This document shows positions 19,359-29,033 of a stretch of 64,000 bases of DNA, piece after piece. The position numbers were made by a program, and so were the translations under genes. The stretch is from Cupriavidus pauculus (GTDB lineage Bacteria > Pseudomonadota > Gammaproteobacteria > Burkholderiales > Burkholderiaceae): assembly GCF_002858765.1 (NCBI RefSeq), contig NZ_PJRP01000002.1:418598-482597 (forward strand), read 5' to 3'. Numbering within the stretch: position 1 is the first letter of the stretch; every line of letters starts with the position of its first letter. The notes below the pieces were generated by a model. That model was not told where the DNA came from. It was given only the letters and a program-made list of their open reading frames with translations, and ran no database searches.

Positions 19359-19409
19359 GACGAATCCGTTACTTGCCCGATACGTGCCTGCAGTATGCCT
19401 AGTGCCGGC

Positions 19410-20480
19410 CTAGTGCCGATAGAGGTCGCTGGCCAGGTAAACGCGCCGCAGCTGACGCGCGCCGACCAGTAGCACCGCACAGGTTGGCAAAGCCAGCAGC
19501 ACGCCAAAGAAGCCGAACAGCTGCCCGAACGCCAGCAGCGCGAAGATCACCACCAGCGGGTGCAGGCCAATACGCTCGCCCACCAGGCGCGGTGTCAGGT
19601 AGAAGCTTTCCACGAATTGGCCGATGCCGTATACCACCGCCACGGCGCCCAGCCCGTACCAGTTGCCGAATTGCAGCAGCGCGGCCACGACCGCCAGCGT
19701 CAATCCGATGCCAAAGCCGATATACGGGATGAACACGGCCAGCCCGGTAAAGATGCCCACCGGAATGCCCACGTCGAAGCCGGCCACGGTCAGGCCGATC
19801 GAGTAGATCGCAGCCAGGATCACCATGACCAGGATTTGCCCGCGCAGGTACTGGGACAGCAGGGCGTCGGTCTCGGCGGACAGCTCATGCACCTTGGGCA
19901 CCCAGCGGCGCGGCACCAGGCGCTCGATACGCCGCATGACCATATGCCAGTCCATCAGCAGGTAGAACATGAGGATCGGCACGATGAACAGTAGCCCGGC
20001 CAACTCGATCAGTGCCGAACCCGACACCCGCACGTAGTCGAACAGGGTCTGCATCAGGTCCTCGGGGCTGGCCGCGAAGCGGTTCTGCAGCATGCTGCGC
20101 AGTCCGGGGAAGTCGAATCGCACCCGCACGCCCAGTTCGGCCAGCTTGGGCGCCAGCACGCTGTTGAGCTTTTGCAGCAGGATAGGCACCTGTTCGCGCA
20201 ATTGCGGGATCTCGCGCTGCAGCACGGCGATCAGCAGCAGCACCAGCAGCAGCAGGATCACGCCCAGCAGCCCGATCATCAGCGCCACGCCGATAAAACG
20301 GGGCACCCGGCGGCGTTGCAGCCAGTCCACGCCCGGATTGAGGATGTACGCGAAGATGAAGGCGACCAGAAACGGCGTCAGCACGGGCGCCAGCGCCAGA
20401 ATCACGGCGAACAGGGCGGCGGCGACAACAATCCACAGCAGGATGCGCTTGGTGTCTTGGGAAAGCAGGGGGGCGGTCAT
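19410..20480 (-). CDS. AI-2E/PerM family membrane protein
   Basis: This 356-residue integral membrane protein has about seven or eight hydrophobic segments. The N-terminal pair is at about 12-55, with FAYILNPGVDWLQRRR between, and the C-terminal cluster ends in GQLFGFFGVLLALP, the family hallmark. The family includes the AI-2 exporter TqsA, PerM and Na+/H+ antiporters, so substrate cannot be read from the sequence. It is first in the perM-hda-HAD-pcnB-folK-dNK-panB run and divergent from purM across a 204-base gap. Confidence 0.88.
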   Translation of the reverse strand: MTAPLLSQDTKRILLWIVVAAALFAVILALAPVLTPFLVAFIFAYILNPGVDWLQRRRVPRFIGVALMIGLLGVILLLLVLLLIAVLQREIPQLREQVPILLQKLNSVLAPKLAELGVRVRFDFPGLRSMLQNRFAASPEDLMQTLFDYVRVSGSALIELAGLLFIVPILMFYLLMDWHMVMRRIERLVPRRWVPKVHELSAETDALLSQYLRGQILVMVILAAIYSIGLTVAGFDVGIPVGIFTGLAVFIPYIGFGIGLTLAVVAALLQFGNWYGLGAVAVVYGIGQFVESFYLTPRLVGERIGLHPLVVIFALLAFGQLFGFFGVLLALPTCAVLLVGARQLRRVYLASDLYRH

Positions 20481-20562
20481 CGGAGGGGCCGGCGCGTCAT
20501 GGGTTGGCAGTGTGGCAGGTGGATTCGTCCGCGATCACTGGTCGCCGGGAGCCTGTATCCGT

Positions 20563-20578
20563 TAAAATCATGATTTTA
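20563..20578. promoter_or_regulatory. 16-bp perfect palindrome between perM and purM
   Basis: TAAAATCATGATTTTA reads identically on both strands. It lies 83 bases from the perM start and 107 bases from the purM start, the right place for an operator serving both divergent genes. It does not match the E. coli PurR box. No U-run follows. Confidence 0.6.
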
Positions 20579-20684
20579 CTGGACTCGCGTCCGTGCTCCG
20601 TGCCCGATTGGCCCCCCGGCCCGGGACGCAGCGAAAAAGCGACGGATTCCACACTTCACCCTCATCCAAGACAAGCAGGTTCTC

Positions 20685-21737
20685 ATGAGCGCATCCCCGA
20701 CCGCCGGCCAGGCAGGCCTTTCCTACCGCGATGCCGGTGTTGACATCGACGCCGGCGACGCCCTGATCGACCGGATCAAGCCGTTTGCCAAGCGCACCAT
20801 GCGCGAAGGCGTGATGGCTGGTATCGGCGGATTCGGCGCCCTGTTCGAGCTGTCGAAGAAGTACCAGGAGCCGGTGCTGGTGTCTGGCACCGACGGCGTG
20901 GGCACCAAGCTCAAGCTGGCGTTCCAGCTGAACCGCCACGACACCGTGGGCCAGGATCTGGTGGCCATGAGCGTGAACGACATCCTGGTGCAGGGTGCCG
21001 AGCCGCTGTTCTTCCTGGACTATTTCGCCTGCGGCAAGCTGGACGTGGACACCGCCGCCACCGTGATCCAGGGCATCGCCCATGGTTGTGAACTGTCGGG
21101 CTGCGCGCTGATCGGCGGCGAAACCGCCGAAATGCCGAGCATGTACCCGGACGGCGAATACGACCTGGCCGGTTTCGCGGTCGGCGCCGTGGAAAAGAAG
21201 AAGATCATCGACGGCACCACGATCCACCCGGGCGACGTGGTACTGGGCCTGGCCTCTTCGGGTGCACACTCGAACGGTTACTCGCTGGTGCGCAAGATCA
21301 TCGAAGTGGCCAAGCCGGACCTGAATGCCGACTTCCACGGCCAGCGCCTGCAGGACGCCATCATGGCGCCGACGCGCATCTACGTGAAGCCGCTGCTGTC
21401 GCTGATCGACACGCTGCCGGTCAAGGGCATGGCCCACATCACCGGCGGTGGCCTGACCGAGAACGTGCCGCGCGTGCTGGCCGACAACCTGACGGCCGTG
21501 ATCCAGCGCGATGCCTGGACGCTGCCGCCGCTGTTCCAGTGGCTGCAGGCGCAGGGCAACGTGGCCGACGCCGAAATGCACCGCGTGTTCAACTGCGGCA
21601 TCGGCATGGTCGTGATCGTGGCCAAGGAAGACGCCGAACGCGCCATCCGCCACCTGCAGGCCGCCGGTGAAGCCGTATGGCAGATCGGCGAGATCCAGGA
21701 ACGCGCCGAAGGCCAGGCGCAGACCGTGGTGGTTTAA
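20685..21737 (+). CDS. purM: Phosphoribosylformylglycinamidine cyclo-ligase PurM (AIR synthetase)
   Basis: This 350-residue enzyme closes the imidazole ring of purines: FGAM plus ATP gives AIR. Conserved elements are [10 protein letters not shown] near residue 65, [11 protein letters not shown] near 145, [16 protein letters not shown] near 185 and the closing [12 protein letters not shown]. The length is typical. It is transcribed alone, divergent from perM, with purN found 32 kb downstream in a separate unit. Two palindromic repeats follow its stop. Confidence 0.97.
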   Translation: MSASPTAGQAGLSYRDAGVDIDAGDALIDRIKPFAKRTMREGVMAGIGGFGALFELSKKYQEPVLVSGTDGVGTKLKLAFQLNRHDTVGQDLVAMSVNDILVQGAEPLFFLDYFACGKLDVDTAATVIQGIAHGCELSGCALIGGETAEMPSMYPDGEYDLAGFAVGAVEKKKIIDGTTIHPGDVVLGLASSGAHSNGYSLVRKIIEVAKPDLNADFHGQRLQDAIMAPTRIYVKPLLSLIDTLPVKGMAHITGGGLTENVPRVLADNLTAVIQRDAWTLPPLFQWLQAQGNVADAEMHRVFNCGIGMVVIVAKEDAERAIRHLQAAGEAVWQIGEIQERAEGQAQTVVV

Positions 21738-21750
21738 GCCGTTTGTGTTT

Positions 21751-21793
21751 TCTCCCCTCTCCCGCTGCGCGGGAGAGGGGCCGGGGGAGAGGG
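21751..21793. repeat. Intergenic palindromic repeat, copy F
   Basis: CCCCTCTCCCGC-TGC-GCGGGAGAGGGG with the tail CCGGGGGAGAGGG begins 14 bases after the purM stop. Together with copy G in opposite orientation 44 bases on, it fills the purM/GNAT convergent gap. Confidence 0.88.
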
Positions 21794-21837
21794 TTCAGCG
21801 GTTCACATTGCGTTGATCAGCAAGCAGAACCTCATTG

Positions 21838-21878
21838 CCCTCTCCCCCAACCCCTCTCCCGCAGGCGGGAGAGGGGAG
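21838..21878. repeat. Intergenic palindromic repeat, copy G
   Basis: CCCTCTCCCCCAA leads into CCCTCTCCCGC and GCGGGAGAGGGGAG, the mirror orientation of copy F. A short array of CAGCACCTC-like direct repeats (about 21889-21914) follows it. Confidence 0.88.
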
Positions 21879-21938
21879 CACCCCCAGCACCTCCAGCACT
21901 CAGCACCTCCAGCATCGCCGGAGCATCCCAAGCCCGCC

Positions 21939-22433
21939 TTACGCGGCGCCCAGTTTGGTCAGCGCGTCGCCCGTCACGCGGCAGATCCGCCAGTCCGGCA
22001 TCACGTCGGCACCCATCGCCTGGTAGAAATCGATCGACGGCTGGTTCCAGTCCAGCACCGACCACTCGAAGCGGCCGCAGCCGCGTTCCACGGCCAGTGC
22101 CGCCAGATGCTTGAGCAGGGCCTTGCCCAGCCCGTGGCCGCGCCAGGCCGGCTCGACGAACAGGTCTTCCAGGTACAGGCCGGGCTTGGCCAGGAAGGTC
22201 GAGAAGTTGTGGAAGAACAGGGCAAAGCCGACGGCCTGCTTCGCGCCGTCCTGGTCGACTTCCACCAGCACGGCTTCGGCATGGGGCTTGGCACCGAACA
22301 GCGCGTCGCCAAGCTTCTGCGGCGTGGCTTCCACCAGATGCGTCAGCTTTTCGTATTCGGCCAGGTCCGAGATCAGACGGAACAGCGTGGCGCTGTCGGC
22401 GGGCGTGGCGGGGCGGATCGAGAAGGCGGTCAT
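21939..22433 (-). CDS. GNAT-family N-acetyltransferase
   Basis: This 164-residue GNAT acetyltransferase has the acetyl-CoA pyrophosphate-binding loop RGHGLGKAL near residue 105 and LEDLFVEPAWRG just before it. The overall arrangement, with FALFFHNFSTF and NQPSIDFYQ, matches the diamine/thialysine acetyltransferase (SSAT-like) branch. The natural amine substrate is unknown. It lies 52 bases after miaA on the same strand and is probably co-transcribed with mutL-miaA. Confidence 0.87.
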   Translation of the reverse strand: MTAFSIRPATPADSATLFRLISDLAEYEKLTHLVEATPQKLGDALFGAKPHAEAVLVEVDQDGAKQAVGFALFFHNFSTFLAKPGLYLEDLFVEPAWRGHGLGKALLKHLAALAVERGCGRFEWSVLDWNQPSIDFYQAMGADVMPDWRICRVTGDALTKLGAA

Positions 22434-22485
22434 CGCAATTCGCTTAAAAAACGGAAGCGATGATTATCGGTCACCCGGCGCGCGA

Positions 22486-23442
22486 TCACCAGTCCGCGGC
22501 GCGGGCCACCTGCGTGACGTAGTCGGGCGCCAAGGCATCGACGCAGATGCGCTCCGGCGTGCTGCGCAGCCACGTCAACTGCCGCTTGCAGAGCTGGCGC
22601 GTGGCGGCAATGCCGCGCTCGCGCATGGTGGCGGCATCGCAGTCGCCATCGAGGAATTCCCACACCTGCCGGTAGCCCACGCAGCGCATCGACGGCAGCC
22701 CCAGATGCAGGTCGCCGCGTGCGCGAAGCCGCTGCACCTCGTCGATCAGCCCGCCATCGAGCATCGCGTCGAAACGGTCGGCAATACGGGTGTGCAGCAT
22801 GGCGCGATCCGACGGCTCCAGCGCGATGACCCGGTAGCGCGCATCGGCCGCGCCGGTGAAGGTTCGCGCGTCAGCCTGCCGCGCCAGCAGCGTCGACATC
22901 GGCTGGCCGCTCAGGCGGTGAATCTCCAGCGCACGCTGGATGCGCTGCGCATCGTTGGGCGCCAGGCGCGCGGCCGTGACCGGATCGACCTCGGCCAGCA
23001 TCGCATGCAGCGCTGGCCAGCCGCGCTCGGCGGCCAGGGCATCGAGTTCGGCGCGCACCGTGGCATCGGCCTGCGGCAGGTCGTTCAGGCCCTGCGTCAG
23101 CGCCTTGTAGTAGAGCATGGTCCCGCCGACGATCAGCGGCGTGCGTCCGCGCTTGCGGATGTCGTCGATCAGCCGCTCGGCATCGGTCACGAACTGCGCG
23201 GCCGAGTAACTGGCGAGCGGATCGATGATGTCGATCAGGTGGTGCGGCACGCTGGCCAGTTCGGCCGGCGTCGGCTTGGCCGTGCCGATATCCATCTCGC
23301 GATAAATCAGCGCGGAATCGAGGCTGATGATCTCCACCGGCTTGCGCGCGGCCAGCTCCAGCGCGGCAGCCGTCTTGCCGGACGCGGTGGGCCCCAGCAG
23401 GCAGACGATGGGCGGAAAGTCGGAAAACTGCGATGACATCAT
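22486..23442 (-). CDS. miaA: tRNA dimethylallyltransferase MiaA
   Basis: This 318-residue enzyme prenylates A37 of tRNAs reading UNN codons. The P-loop GPTASGKTA is near residue 18, followed by the prenyl-acceptor motif [16 protein letters not shown], and [10 protein letters not shown] near 100. The C-terminal region has [12 protein letters not shown] and the [12 protein letters not shown] tRNA-binding stretch. Two consecutive ATGs (23442 and 23439) follow a TTG; I took the first ATG. It begins 24 bases after the mutL stop, the widespread mutL-miaA order. Confidence 0.96.
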   Translation of the reverse strand: MMSSQFSDFPPIVCLLGPTASGKTAAALELAARKPVEIISLDSALIYREMDIGTAKPTPAELASVPHHLIDIIDPLASYSAAQFVTDAERLIDDIRKRGRTPLIVGGTMLYYKALTQGLNDLPQADATVRAELDALAAERGWPALHAMLAEVDPVTAARLAPNDAQRIQRALEIHRLSGQPMSTLLARQADARTFTGAADARYRVIALEPSDRAMLHTRIADRFDAMLDGGLIDEVQRLRARGDLHLGLPSMRCVGYRQVWEFLDGDCDAATMRERGIAATRQLCKRQLTWLRSTPERICVDALAPDYVTQVARAADW

Positions 23443-23466
23443 CAAACGGCCAACAGGGAACAGGGA

Positions 23467-25452
23467 TTACTGGCCGCGCAGGAACAGGCGGTCGAGTTCG
23501 GTCACGGTCAGCTGCACCCACGTGGGACGACCGTGATTGCACTGGTCGGCGCGTTCGGTCTGTTCCATCTGACGCAGCAGCGCGTTCATTTCCTCGACGG
23601 TCAGCTTGCGATTGGCACGCACTGCGCTATGGCAGGCCAGCGTGGCCAGCAGTTCGTTCTGGCGCTCGGCCAGCACGCGCGAGCCGCCGTACGACTGCAG
23701 GTCGCGCAGCACGTCGCGCGCCAGCGCTTCGGCATCGGCCTGCTTGAGCAGCGCCGGAATGGCGCGCACGGCCAGCGTGGTGGGCGACATCGGCGCGATG
23801 TCGAAGCCCAGCAGTTGCAGGGTTTCCTGGTGCTCCTCGGCCGCGCCGATTTCCACCGGATTGGCCGGCAGCGTGACCGGGATCAGCAGCGGCTGCACGG
23901 CAAGCTGGCGCGCGGCCAGGCCGTCCTTGATCTGTTCGTACAGGATGCGCTCGTGGGCCGCGTGCATGTCCACCAGCACCAGCCCGCGCGCGTTCTGCGC
24001 CAGCACGTAGATGCCGTGCAACTGGGCGATGGCATAGCCCAGCGGATGGTCGGCGTCGCTGGCGGCGGTATCCGCCTCGGACAGGTTCGATACACGCGGC
24101 GGCAGGCGGTCCAGCAGGCTGGGCGGGTCGTCGGCACGGACGGCCTGGGCGTCGGCCAGCCACGCAGGCGGGCGCGACGATGGCTGCCACGATGCCGGAT
24201 TTGCAGACCCCGGCGAGGTAGCGTCGCGCACCATGCCCAGATAGGCCTGGCGCGGTTGCGCGATGCCCAGCTCGGTCTGGCGGCCCGCCGAATAGTTGAT
24301 CCATTGCGGCGCGGCGCCAGGCACCCCGGGCGCGGGCGCAGCCGGACGCGCGGACGGCATCGGCATCAGGCCCGCGCCGTCGTCGGTATCGGAATGCAGG
24401 CTGTCGCCCTGTTCGCCGGCCTGCCGGGCCAGGCATCGCTGTACGGCGTGATAGACGAACTGGTGGACGGCGCGCGATTCGCGGAAGCGCACTTCGATCT
24501 TCGACGGGTGGACGTTGACGTCGACCAGTTCGGGCGGCAGGTCCAGGCACAGCACGTACGACGGAAAGCGGTCGCCGTGCAGCACGTCCTGGTAGGCGCT
24601 GCGCACTGCGTGGTTCAGCAGCTTGTCGCGCACGAAGCGCCCGTTGACGAAGAAGTACTGCTGGTCGGGCCGTCCGCGCGACGCCGTGGGCAGGCCCGCA
24701 AAGCCATACAGGTGCAGCGCATCGGCATCTTCGTCCAGCGCCAGCCGTGCCCGCGCGAAATCGCCCCCCAGCACCTGCGCGGTGCGCGTGGCCACGTCGC
24801 CGGCATTCCAGTGCTCCAGCGGCTTGCCGTTGTGGTGGACGGAGATCGTGACGTCGGGCCGCGCCAGCGCCACACGCCGGATCATCTCCAGGCAGTGGCC
24901 CAGCTCGGTTTGCTCCGATTTAAGGAACTTTCTACGCGCTGGCGTGTTGAAGTACAGGTGCTGTACATCGATCATCGTGCCCACGCCGCCCGATGCGGGC
25001 TGCAACTGGCCGTTGTCGGCGCTGATCTGGGTGGCGTGCGCGGCGGTGGCGGTGCGGCTGGTCAGTACCAGGTGCGAGACCGAGGCAATCGACGCCAGAG
25101 CCTCGCCCCGGAAGCCGAGCGTCAGGACCGATTCCAGCTCGTCGAGCGAGGCGATCTTGCTGGTGGCGTGGCGCATCAGCGCAACGGGCAGTTCGTCGGC
25201 GGGAATGCCGCAGCCGTTGTCGGTGATAACAATACGCCGCACGCCGCCTTCCTCGAGCCGGATGCCAAGTTGCGTGGTGCCGGCATCGAGCGCGTTTTCG
25301 AGCAGTTCCTTGACCACTGAAGCGGGCCGCTCCACCACTTCGCCAGCCGCAATCTGGCTGATCAGTTGATCCGGCAACGGACGGATGGGGCGGCCAGGCT
25401 GGGTGGTGCGGAGGGGGTTTGAGGCTTCAGGCAGGGCGGCGTCGGCGGGCAT
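23467..25452 (-). CDS. mutL: DNA mismatch repair protein MutL
   Basis: At 661 residues this is the matchmaker and nicking ATPase of mismatch repair. The GHKL ATPase motifs ENALDAG, ITDNGCGI and GFRGEALASIASV are intact. Near residue 495 the C-terminal domain has DMHAAHERILYE, fitting the metal-endonuclease pattern D-x-H-A-x2-E-x4-E with Met at the usual Gln. Partner motifs ACHSAVRANR and CNHGRP follow. It should therefore be a nicking MutL, unlike that of E. coli, which relies on MutH. The ATG at 25452 leaves a 20-residue tail before the usual start region. TATAAT on the minus strand ends 7 bases before this ATG. Confidence 0.96.
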   Translation of the reverse strand: MPADAALPEASNPLRTTQPGRPIRPLPDQLISQIAAGEVVERPASVVKELLENALDAGTTQLGIRLEEGGVRRIVITDNGCGIPADELPVALMRHATSKIASLDELESVLTLGFRGEALASIASVSHLVLTSRTATAAHATQISADNGQLQPASGGVGTMIDVQHLYFNTPARRKFLKSEQTELGHCLEMIRRVALARPDVTISVHHNGKPLEHWNAGDVATRTAQVLGGDFARARLALDEDADALHLYGFAGLPTASRGRPDQQYFFVNGRFVRDKLLNHAVRSAYQDVLHGDRFPSYVLCLDLPPELVDVNVHPSKIEVRFRESRAVHQFVYHAVQRCLARQAGEQGDSLHSDTDDGAGLMPMPSARPAAPAPGVPGAAPQWINYSAGRQTELGIAQPRQAYLGMVRDATSPGSANPASWQPSSRPPAWLADAQAVRADDPPSLLDRLPPRVSNLSEADTAASDADHPLGYAIAQLHGIYVLAQNARGLVLVDMHAAHERILYEQIKDGLAARQLAVQPLLIPVTLPANPVEIGAAEEHQETLQLLGFDIAPMSPTTLAVRAIPALLKQADAEALARDVLRDLQSYGGSRVLAERQNELLATLACHSAVRANRKLTVEEMNALLRQMEQTERADQCNHGRPTWVQLTVTELDRLFLRGQ

Positions 25453-25459
25453 GCGGGCG

Positions 25460-25465
25460 ATTATA
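25460..25465 (-). promoter_or_regulatory. -10 element directly upstream of the mutL ATG
   Basis: An exact TATAAT lies on the minus strand, with only seven bases between it and the mutL ATG. Transcription from it would start at or next to the A of the start codon. No convincing -35 is seen at 16-18 bases. Confidence 0.5.
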
Positions 25466-25565
25466 CGTGCGGGCGGACACGTTTTCGGCACAAGCCCCGC
25501 CAAGAGGTGACGGATTGTCGTAATGGCTCTTGTATGATGGGGGCCTTCTTTGGAGAGAGGCTAAT

Positions 25566-26231
25566 TTGGATACCGTATTGCATCTGATCGACATGGTTCT
25601 CCACGTCGACAAATTCCTGGGACAGTTCGTCCTGGACTATGGGGTCTGGGTCTACGGCATCCTGTTTGCCATCGTCTTTGCCGAGACCGGGCTGGTGGTG
25701 CTGCCGTTCCTGCCGGGCGACTCGCTGCTGTTCATCGCCGGCGCCATGTGCGCGGCTGGCGCCATGAACGAGTGGATGCTGGCGGGCCTGCTGTTCGTCG
25801 CCGCCATCACGGGCAACACGGTCAACTACTTCGTGGGCAGCTGGATCGGGCCCAAGGTATTCGACCAGCACTGGCGCTTCCTGGACCAACAAGCCCTGCG
25901 CAAGACGCACGACTTCTATGAACGCCACGGCGGCAAGACGCTGGTGATGGCACGCTTCATCCCGATCGTGCGCACCTTCGCGCCGTTCGTGGCGGGCGTG
26001 TCGCAGATGACGTTCGGGCGGTTCCAGCTGTTCAATGTGATCGGGGCGGCCACGTGGGTGTTCGGTCTGGTGTTCGCCGGCTACTTCTTCGGCAACCTGC
26101 CGTTCATCAAGCAGTACCTGAACCTGATCGTGCTGGCGGGCATTGGCGCGGCGGTGGTACCGCTCGTGCTGGGTGGCCTGTGGAAGCTGGTGCGCGGCAA
26201 GGGCCGCACGCGCGCCCCGGCTGACCGCTGA
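25566..26231 (+). CDS. DedA-family membrane protein
   Basis: This 221-residue integral membrane protein of the DedA/SNARE-associated family is linked in other bacteria to undecaprenyl-phosphate or phospholipid flipping and membrane-potential homeostasis. It shows the family signature FAETGLVVLPFLPGDSLLF near residue 40 and the second conserved block MARFIPIVRTFAPFVAG near 130. I chose the TTG at 25566 because GGAGAGAGG (25552-25560) precedes it by 5 bases and this gives the normal length. It is divergent from mutL. Confidence 0.9.
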   Translation: MDTVLHLIDMVLHVDKFLGQFVLDYGVWVYGILFAIVFAETGLVVLPFLPGDSLLFIAGAMCAAGAMNEWMLAGLLFVAAITGNTVNYFVGSWIGPKVFDQHWRFLDQQALRKTHDFYERHGGKTLVMARFIPIVRTFAPFVAGVSQMTFGRFQLFNVIGAATWVFGLVFAGYFFGNLPFIKQYLNLIVLAGIGAAVVPLVLGGLWKLVRGKGRTRAPADR

Positions 26232-26264
26232 GCTGCGCAATACGCCGAGCGCCGCGGCCGGACG

Positions 26265-27113
26265 TCAGTTCAGGCTGCGGCTCATCATGCGCAAGGCCGG
26301 CATGCGGTCGCGAATCTGCGTGGTGTCGGCGGCATCGGGCCGCGCCTGGACATAGGCCTCCAGGTCTTCCAGCGCCGGCCGGAAGCACTCCAGGTTCGCG
26401 TAGGCCAGGCCGCGATCGCGGACTTCCTCGATCGAATCGGGCAGCAGGATCACCAGCCGGTTCTGTACTGCCAGCAGCCGTTGCCAGCGCGATTCCTGCA
26501 GATAGATTGCCTTCAGGTTGCGCAGCAGGCGCGCCACGATCTCGCGATGGCCGGCCACTTGCAGGAACAGCCCCAGCGGCACTTCATTCGACCCCGTGAT
26601 GCCCTCGCGCTCCAGAAACGGGTCAAGCATCTCCTGCAACTGTTCCTTCGACAGCGTTTCGCCGGTCAACGGGTCGAGCACGACTTCGCCGGCGGGAATC
26701 GTCATGCGCACCAGGAAATGGTTGGGAAACGACACACCTTTCAGCGGCAGGCCGATCTGCTGGCCAAGCTCCATGTACAGCACGGCCAGTGAGATCGGAA
26801 TACCCCGGCGCTGCTTGAGCACCACGTTCAGGTACGAATTGTCCGGGTCGTAGTAGTCGTTGGCGTTGGGTCCGAAACCCAGGTCCCGGTAGAAGAAATG
26901 GTTCAGCAGGCGCAGACGCTGGATGGCAGGCGTGCCTTCGGCGATCCGCCGCTTCAGACGCACCGCCAGCACGTCGAGGGCGGCCAGTTCGGCCTGCAGG
27001 TCAAGGTCAGGATAGGCGTCCTGGGCGATCGCGAGCGCGGTCTCGGTCAGCGGGATCGCGTCGTCGTCGGCCACGAGGCTGGCGAAGTAATCCAGGACTT
27101 TCGTGGAGGTCAT
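26265..27113 (-). CDS. SirB1/transglutaminase-like protein with TPR-like tail
   Basis: This 282-residue SirB1-family protein has an N-terminal transglutaminase-like domain. NHFFYRDLGFGPN at about residue 70, the SYLNVVLKQRRGIPISLAVLYMELGQQIGL block and FPNHFLVR with a conserved His are present; the canonical catalytic Cys is replaced, suggesting a non-catalytic fold. The C-terminal third is helical and resembles tetratricopeptide repeats. Homologues are often annotated SirB1 or YchA; the biochemical role is not established. The ATG at 27113 lies 16 bases after the murJ stop, so it is co-transcribed. Confidence 0.85.
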   Translation of the reverse strand: MTSTKVLDYFASLVADDDAIPLTETALAIAQDAYPDLDLQAELAALDVLAVRLKRRIAEGTPAIQRLRLLNHFFYRDLGFGPNANDYYDPDNSYLNVVLKQRRGIPISLAVLYMELGQQIGLPLKGVSFPNHFLVRMTIPAGEVVLDPLTGETLSKEQLQEMLDPFLEREGITGSNEVPLGLFLQVAGHREIVARLLRNLKAIYLQESRWQRLLAVQNRLVILLPDSIEEVRDRGLAYANLECFRPALEDLEAYVQARPDAADTTQIRDRMPALRMMSRSLN

Positions 27114-27129
27114 GGGGCGGTGTTCCTGA

Positions 27130-28680
27130 CTAGCCGGCGCGGCGCCGGAAGGCTGCGTAGCGCAGGCCCATGAGCCACAGTGTACCGAAGTAGACCGCCG
27201 CCGCAAGTACCAGGCAGGCGGCCATCAGCGCGATGCGCAGCCACGGCGTGGCCCCCATCGCCACCCAGTCGAAATTGCGCGAGAACCACAGCAGCATGCC
27301 GGAAAGGATCAGCATGGCCGCCGCCAGCCGCAGCAGGAAAATGCCCCAGCCCGGCGCCGGATGGTAGAAGCCGCGCCGGCGCAATCCGAAGAACAGCAGC
27401 AGCGCATTGACCGTGGCGCCGAAGCTGATCGACAGCGGCAGGCCGGCATGACCCAGCACCGGCACGAACACGAAGTTCGACAGCTGCGTGATGATCAGCA
27501 CCAGGATCGCGATCTTGACCGGGGTGCGAATGTCCTGTCGTGCGTAGAAGCCCGGCGTCAGGATCTTGATGAGAATCAGCGCCAGCAGGCCCACGCCATA
27601 GGTGGCCAGCGCCTGGCGTGTCATCTCCACGGCATGGGCGTCGAAGCGGCCATAGTTGAACAGCACGGATGTCAGCGGCGCGCCGAACAGCATCAGCCCG
27701 GCAGCGCAGGGCAGGGCCAGCAGGAAGGTCAGCCGCAGGCCCCAGTCGAGCAGGCCCGAGTATTCCTCGCGATTGTCGTCGGCGTTGGCGCGCGACAGGC
27801 TCGGCAGCAGGATGGTGCCCAGCGCCACGCCCAGCAGCGCCGTCGGGAATTCCATCAAACGGTCTGCATAGGTGATGTACGACACGGCGCCCGCGCCCAG
27901 GCGCGACGCGATATTCGTATTGATGATCAGGCTGATCTGGGCCACCGAGACGGCCAGCAGAGCCGGCGCCATCTGCTTGACCACGCGCCGAACGCCGGGA
28001 TTGGCCCAGGCTTCGCGCAGGTTCAGCGAGATCCGTGGCAGCACGCCCAGGCGGCGCATGGCGGGCACCTGGATCGCCAGTTGCAGCACGCCGCCGACCA
28101 GCACGCCCCACGCCTGCGCGTAGATCGGCTGCTTCATGTGGGGCCCGACCCAGACCGCGGCCACGATCAGGCAGAGATTGAGCAGCACGGGCGTGAACGC
28201 GGGCACGGCAAAGTTGCGCCAGGAGTTCAGGACCCCCGACGCCAGCGCCACCATCGAGATCAAGCCGATGTACGGGAACATCACGCGCGTCATGAACACC
28301 GCGGAGTCGTAGGTTTCGGCGTCGCCACGGAAGCCCGTGGCCACCACGGTCATGACAATCGGCGCGGCAATCACGCCCACCAGCGAGACGGCGGCCAGCA
28401 CCCAGGCCATGACCGTGGCCACGGCGTCGATCAGCAGATGGGTTTCGGCGTCGCCGCGCTTGCCGTGGTACTCGTTCAGGATCGGCACGAAGGCCTGCGA
28501 GAAAGCCCCCTCGCCAAAGATGCGGCGCAGCAGGTTGGGGATCCGGAACGCCACGTTGAAGGCGTCGGTCATGTCCGACGCACCGAAGGCCCGGGCAATC
28601 AGGATTTCGCGCATCAGGCCCGTGATGCGCGATAGCATCGTCAGGCCGCTGATGGTGGCAAGCGCTTTGAGAAGGTTCAA
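27130..28680 (-). CDS. murJ: Lipid II flippase MurJ (MviN)
   Basis: At 516 residues this is the MOP-superfamily flippase that moves lipid II across the inner membrane. It has about 14 hydrophobic segments, the N-terminal LSRITGLMREILIARAFGAS and the RIFGEGAFSQAFVPIL motif, both diagnostic. The start is TTG at 28680: MNLLKAL is the conserved beginning in relatives and no ATG precedes it. It is followed by the SirB1-like gene after 16 bases. Confidence 0.95.
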   Translation of the reverse strand: MNLLKALATISGLTMLSRITGLMREILIARAFGASDMTDAFNVAFRIPNLLRRIFGEGAFSQAFVPILNEYHGKRGDAETHLLIDAVATVMAWVLAAVSLVGVIAAPIVMTVVATGFRGDAETYDSAVFMTRVMFPYIGLISMVALASGVLNSWRNFAVPAFTPVLLNLCLIVAAVWVGPHMKQPIYAQAWGVLVGGVLQLAIQVPAMRRLGVLPRISLNLREAWANPGVRRVVKQMAPALLAVSVAQISLIINTNIASRLGAGAVSYITYADRLMEFPTALLGVALGTILLPSLSRANADDNREEYSGLLDWGLRLTFLLALPCAAGLMLFGAPLTSVLFNYGRFDAHAVEMTRQALATYGVGLLALILIKILTPGFYARQDIRTPVKIAILVLIITQLSNFVFVPVLGHAGLPLSISFGATVNALLLFFGLRRRGFYHPAPGWGIFLLRLAAAMLILSGMLLWFSRNFDWVAMGATPWLRIALMAACLVLAAAVYFGTLWLMGLRYAAFRRRAG

Positions 28681-29033
28681 GGTGGTATTCGGGGAAAGCT
28701 TCGGGCCGGCCGGCGGCTGCGCAGCCAGGGCGGAACGCCGTTCAGACGCCCGTTTGGCCCCAAAAGTTGCCGCGGCGCCACGGCATTTGACCAGGCGGCG
28801 CCGGATGTGGCGCTTATTATACGGATCGGCCGTTGTTGGGCGACCTTCGTCACGGGTATACGAATCGCCCTTGCCTGTGGCGAAGGCATGTGTGTATAAT
28901 CATCGATTCGCAAGGACAGTCGCGTCCAGGATTCGTTTGTCGAAACATCCCGGGTCGCAAGATGTGACTTAATTGTTGCGTCCCAAATTATTGCGTCGCC
29001 CCGGGCGCGCATTCTGAATTCAGGAAGAGATAC
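28681..29033. other. Divergent murJ/rpsT intergenic region
   Basis: 353 bases with no credible gene. The part next to rpsT holds its promoter (28871-28900). The part next to murJ is GC-rich; I see no clear -35/-10 for murJ. Confidence 0.7.
28871..28900 (+). promoter_or_regulatory. Sigma-70 promoter of rpsT
   Basis: TTGCCT at 28871-28876 and an exact TATAAT at 28895-28900 are separated by 18 bases. Transcription would start near 28907, giving an rpsT leader of about 125 bases, long enough for translational feedback by S20. Confidence 0.75.
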
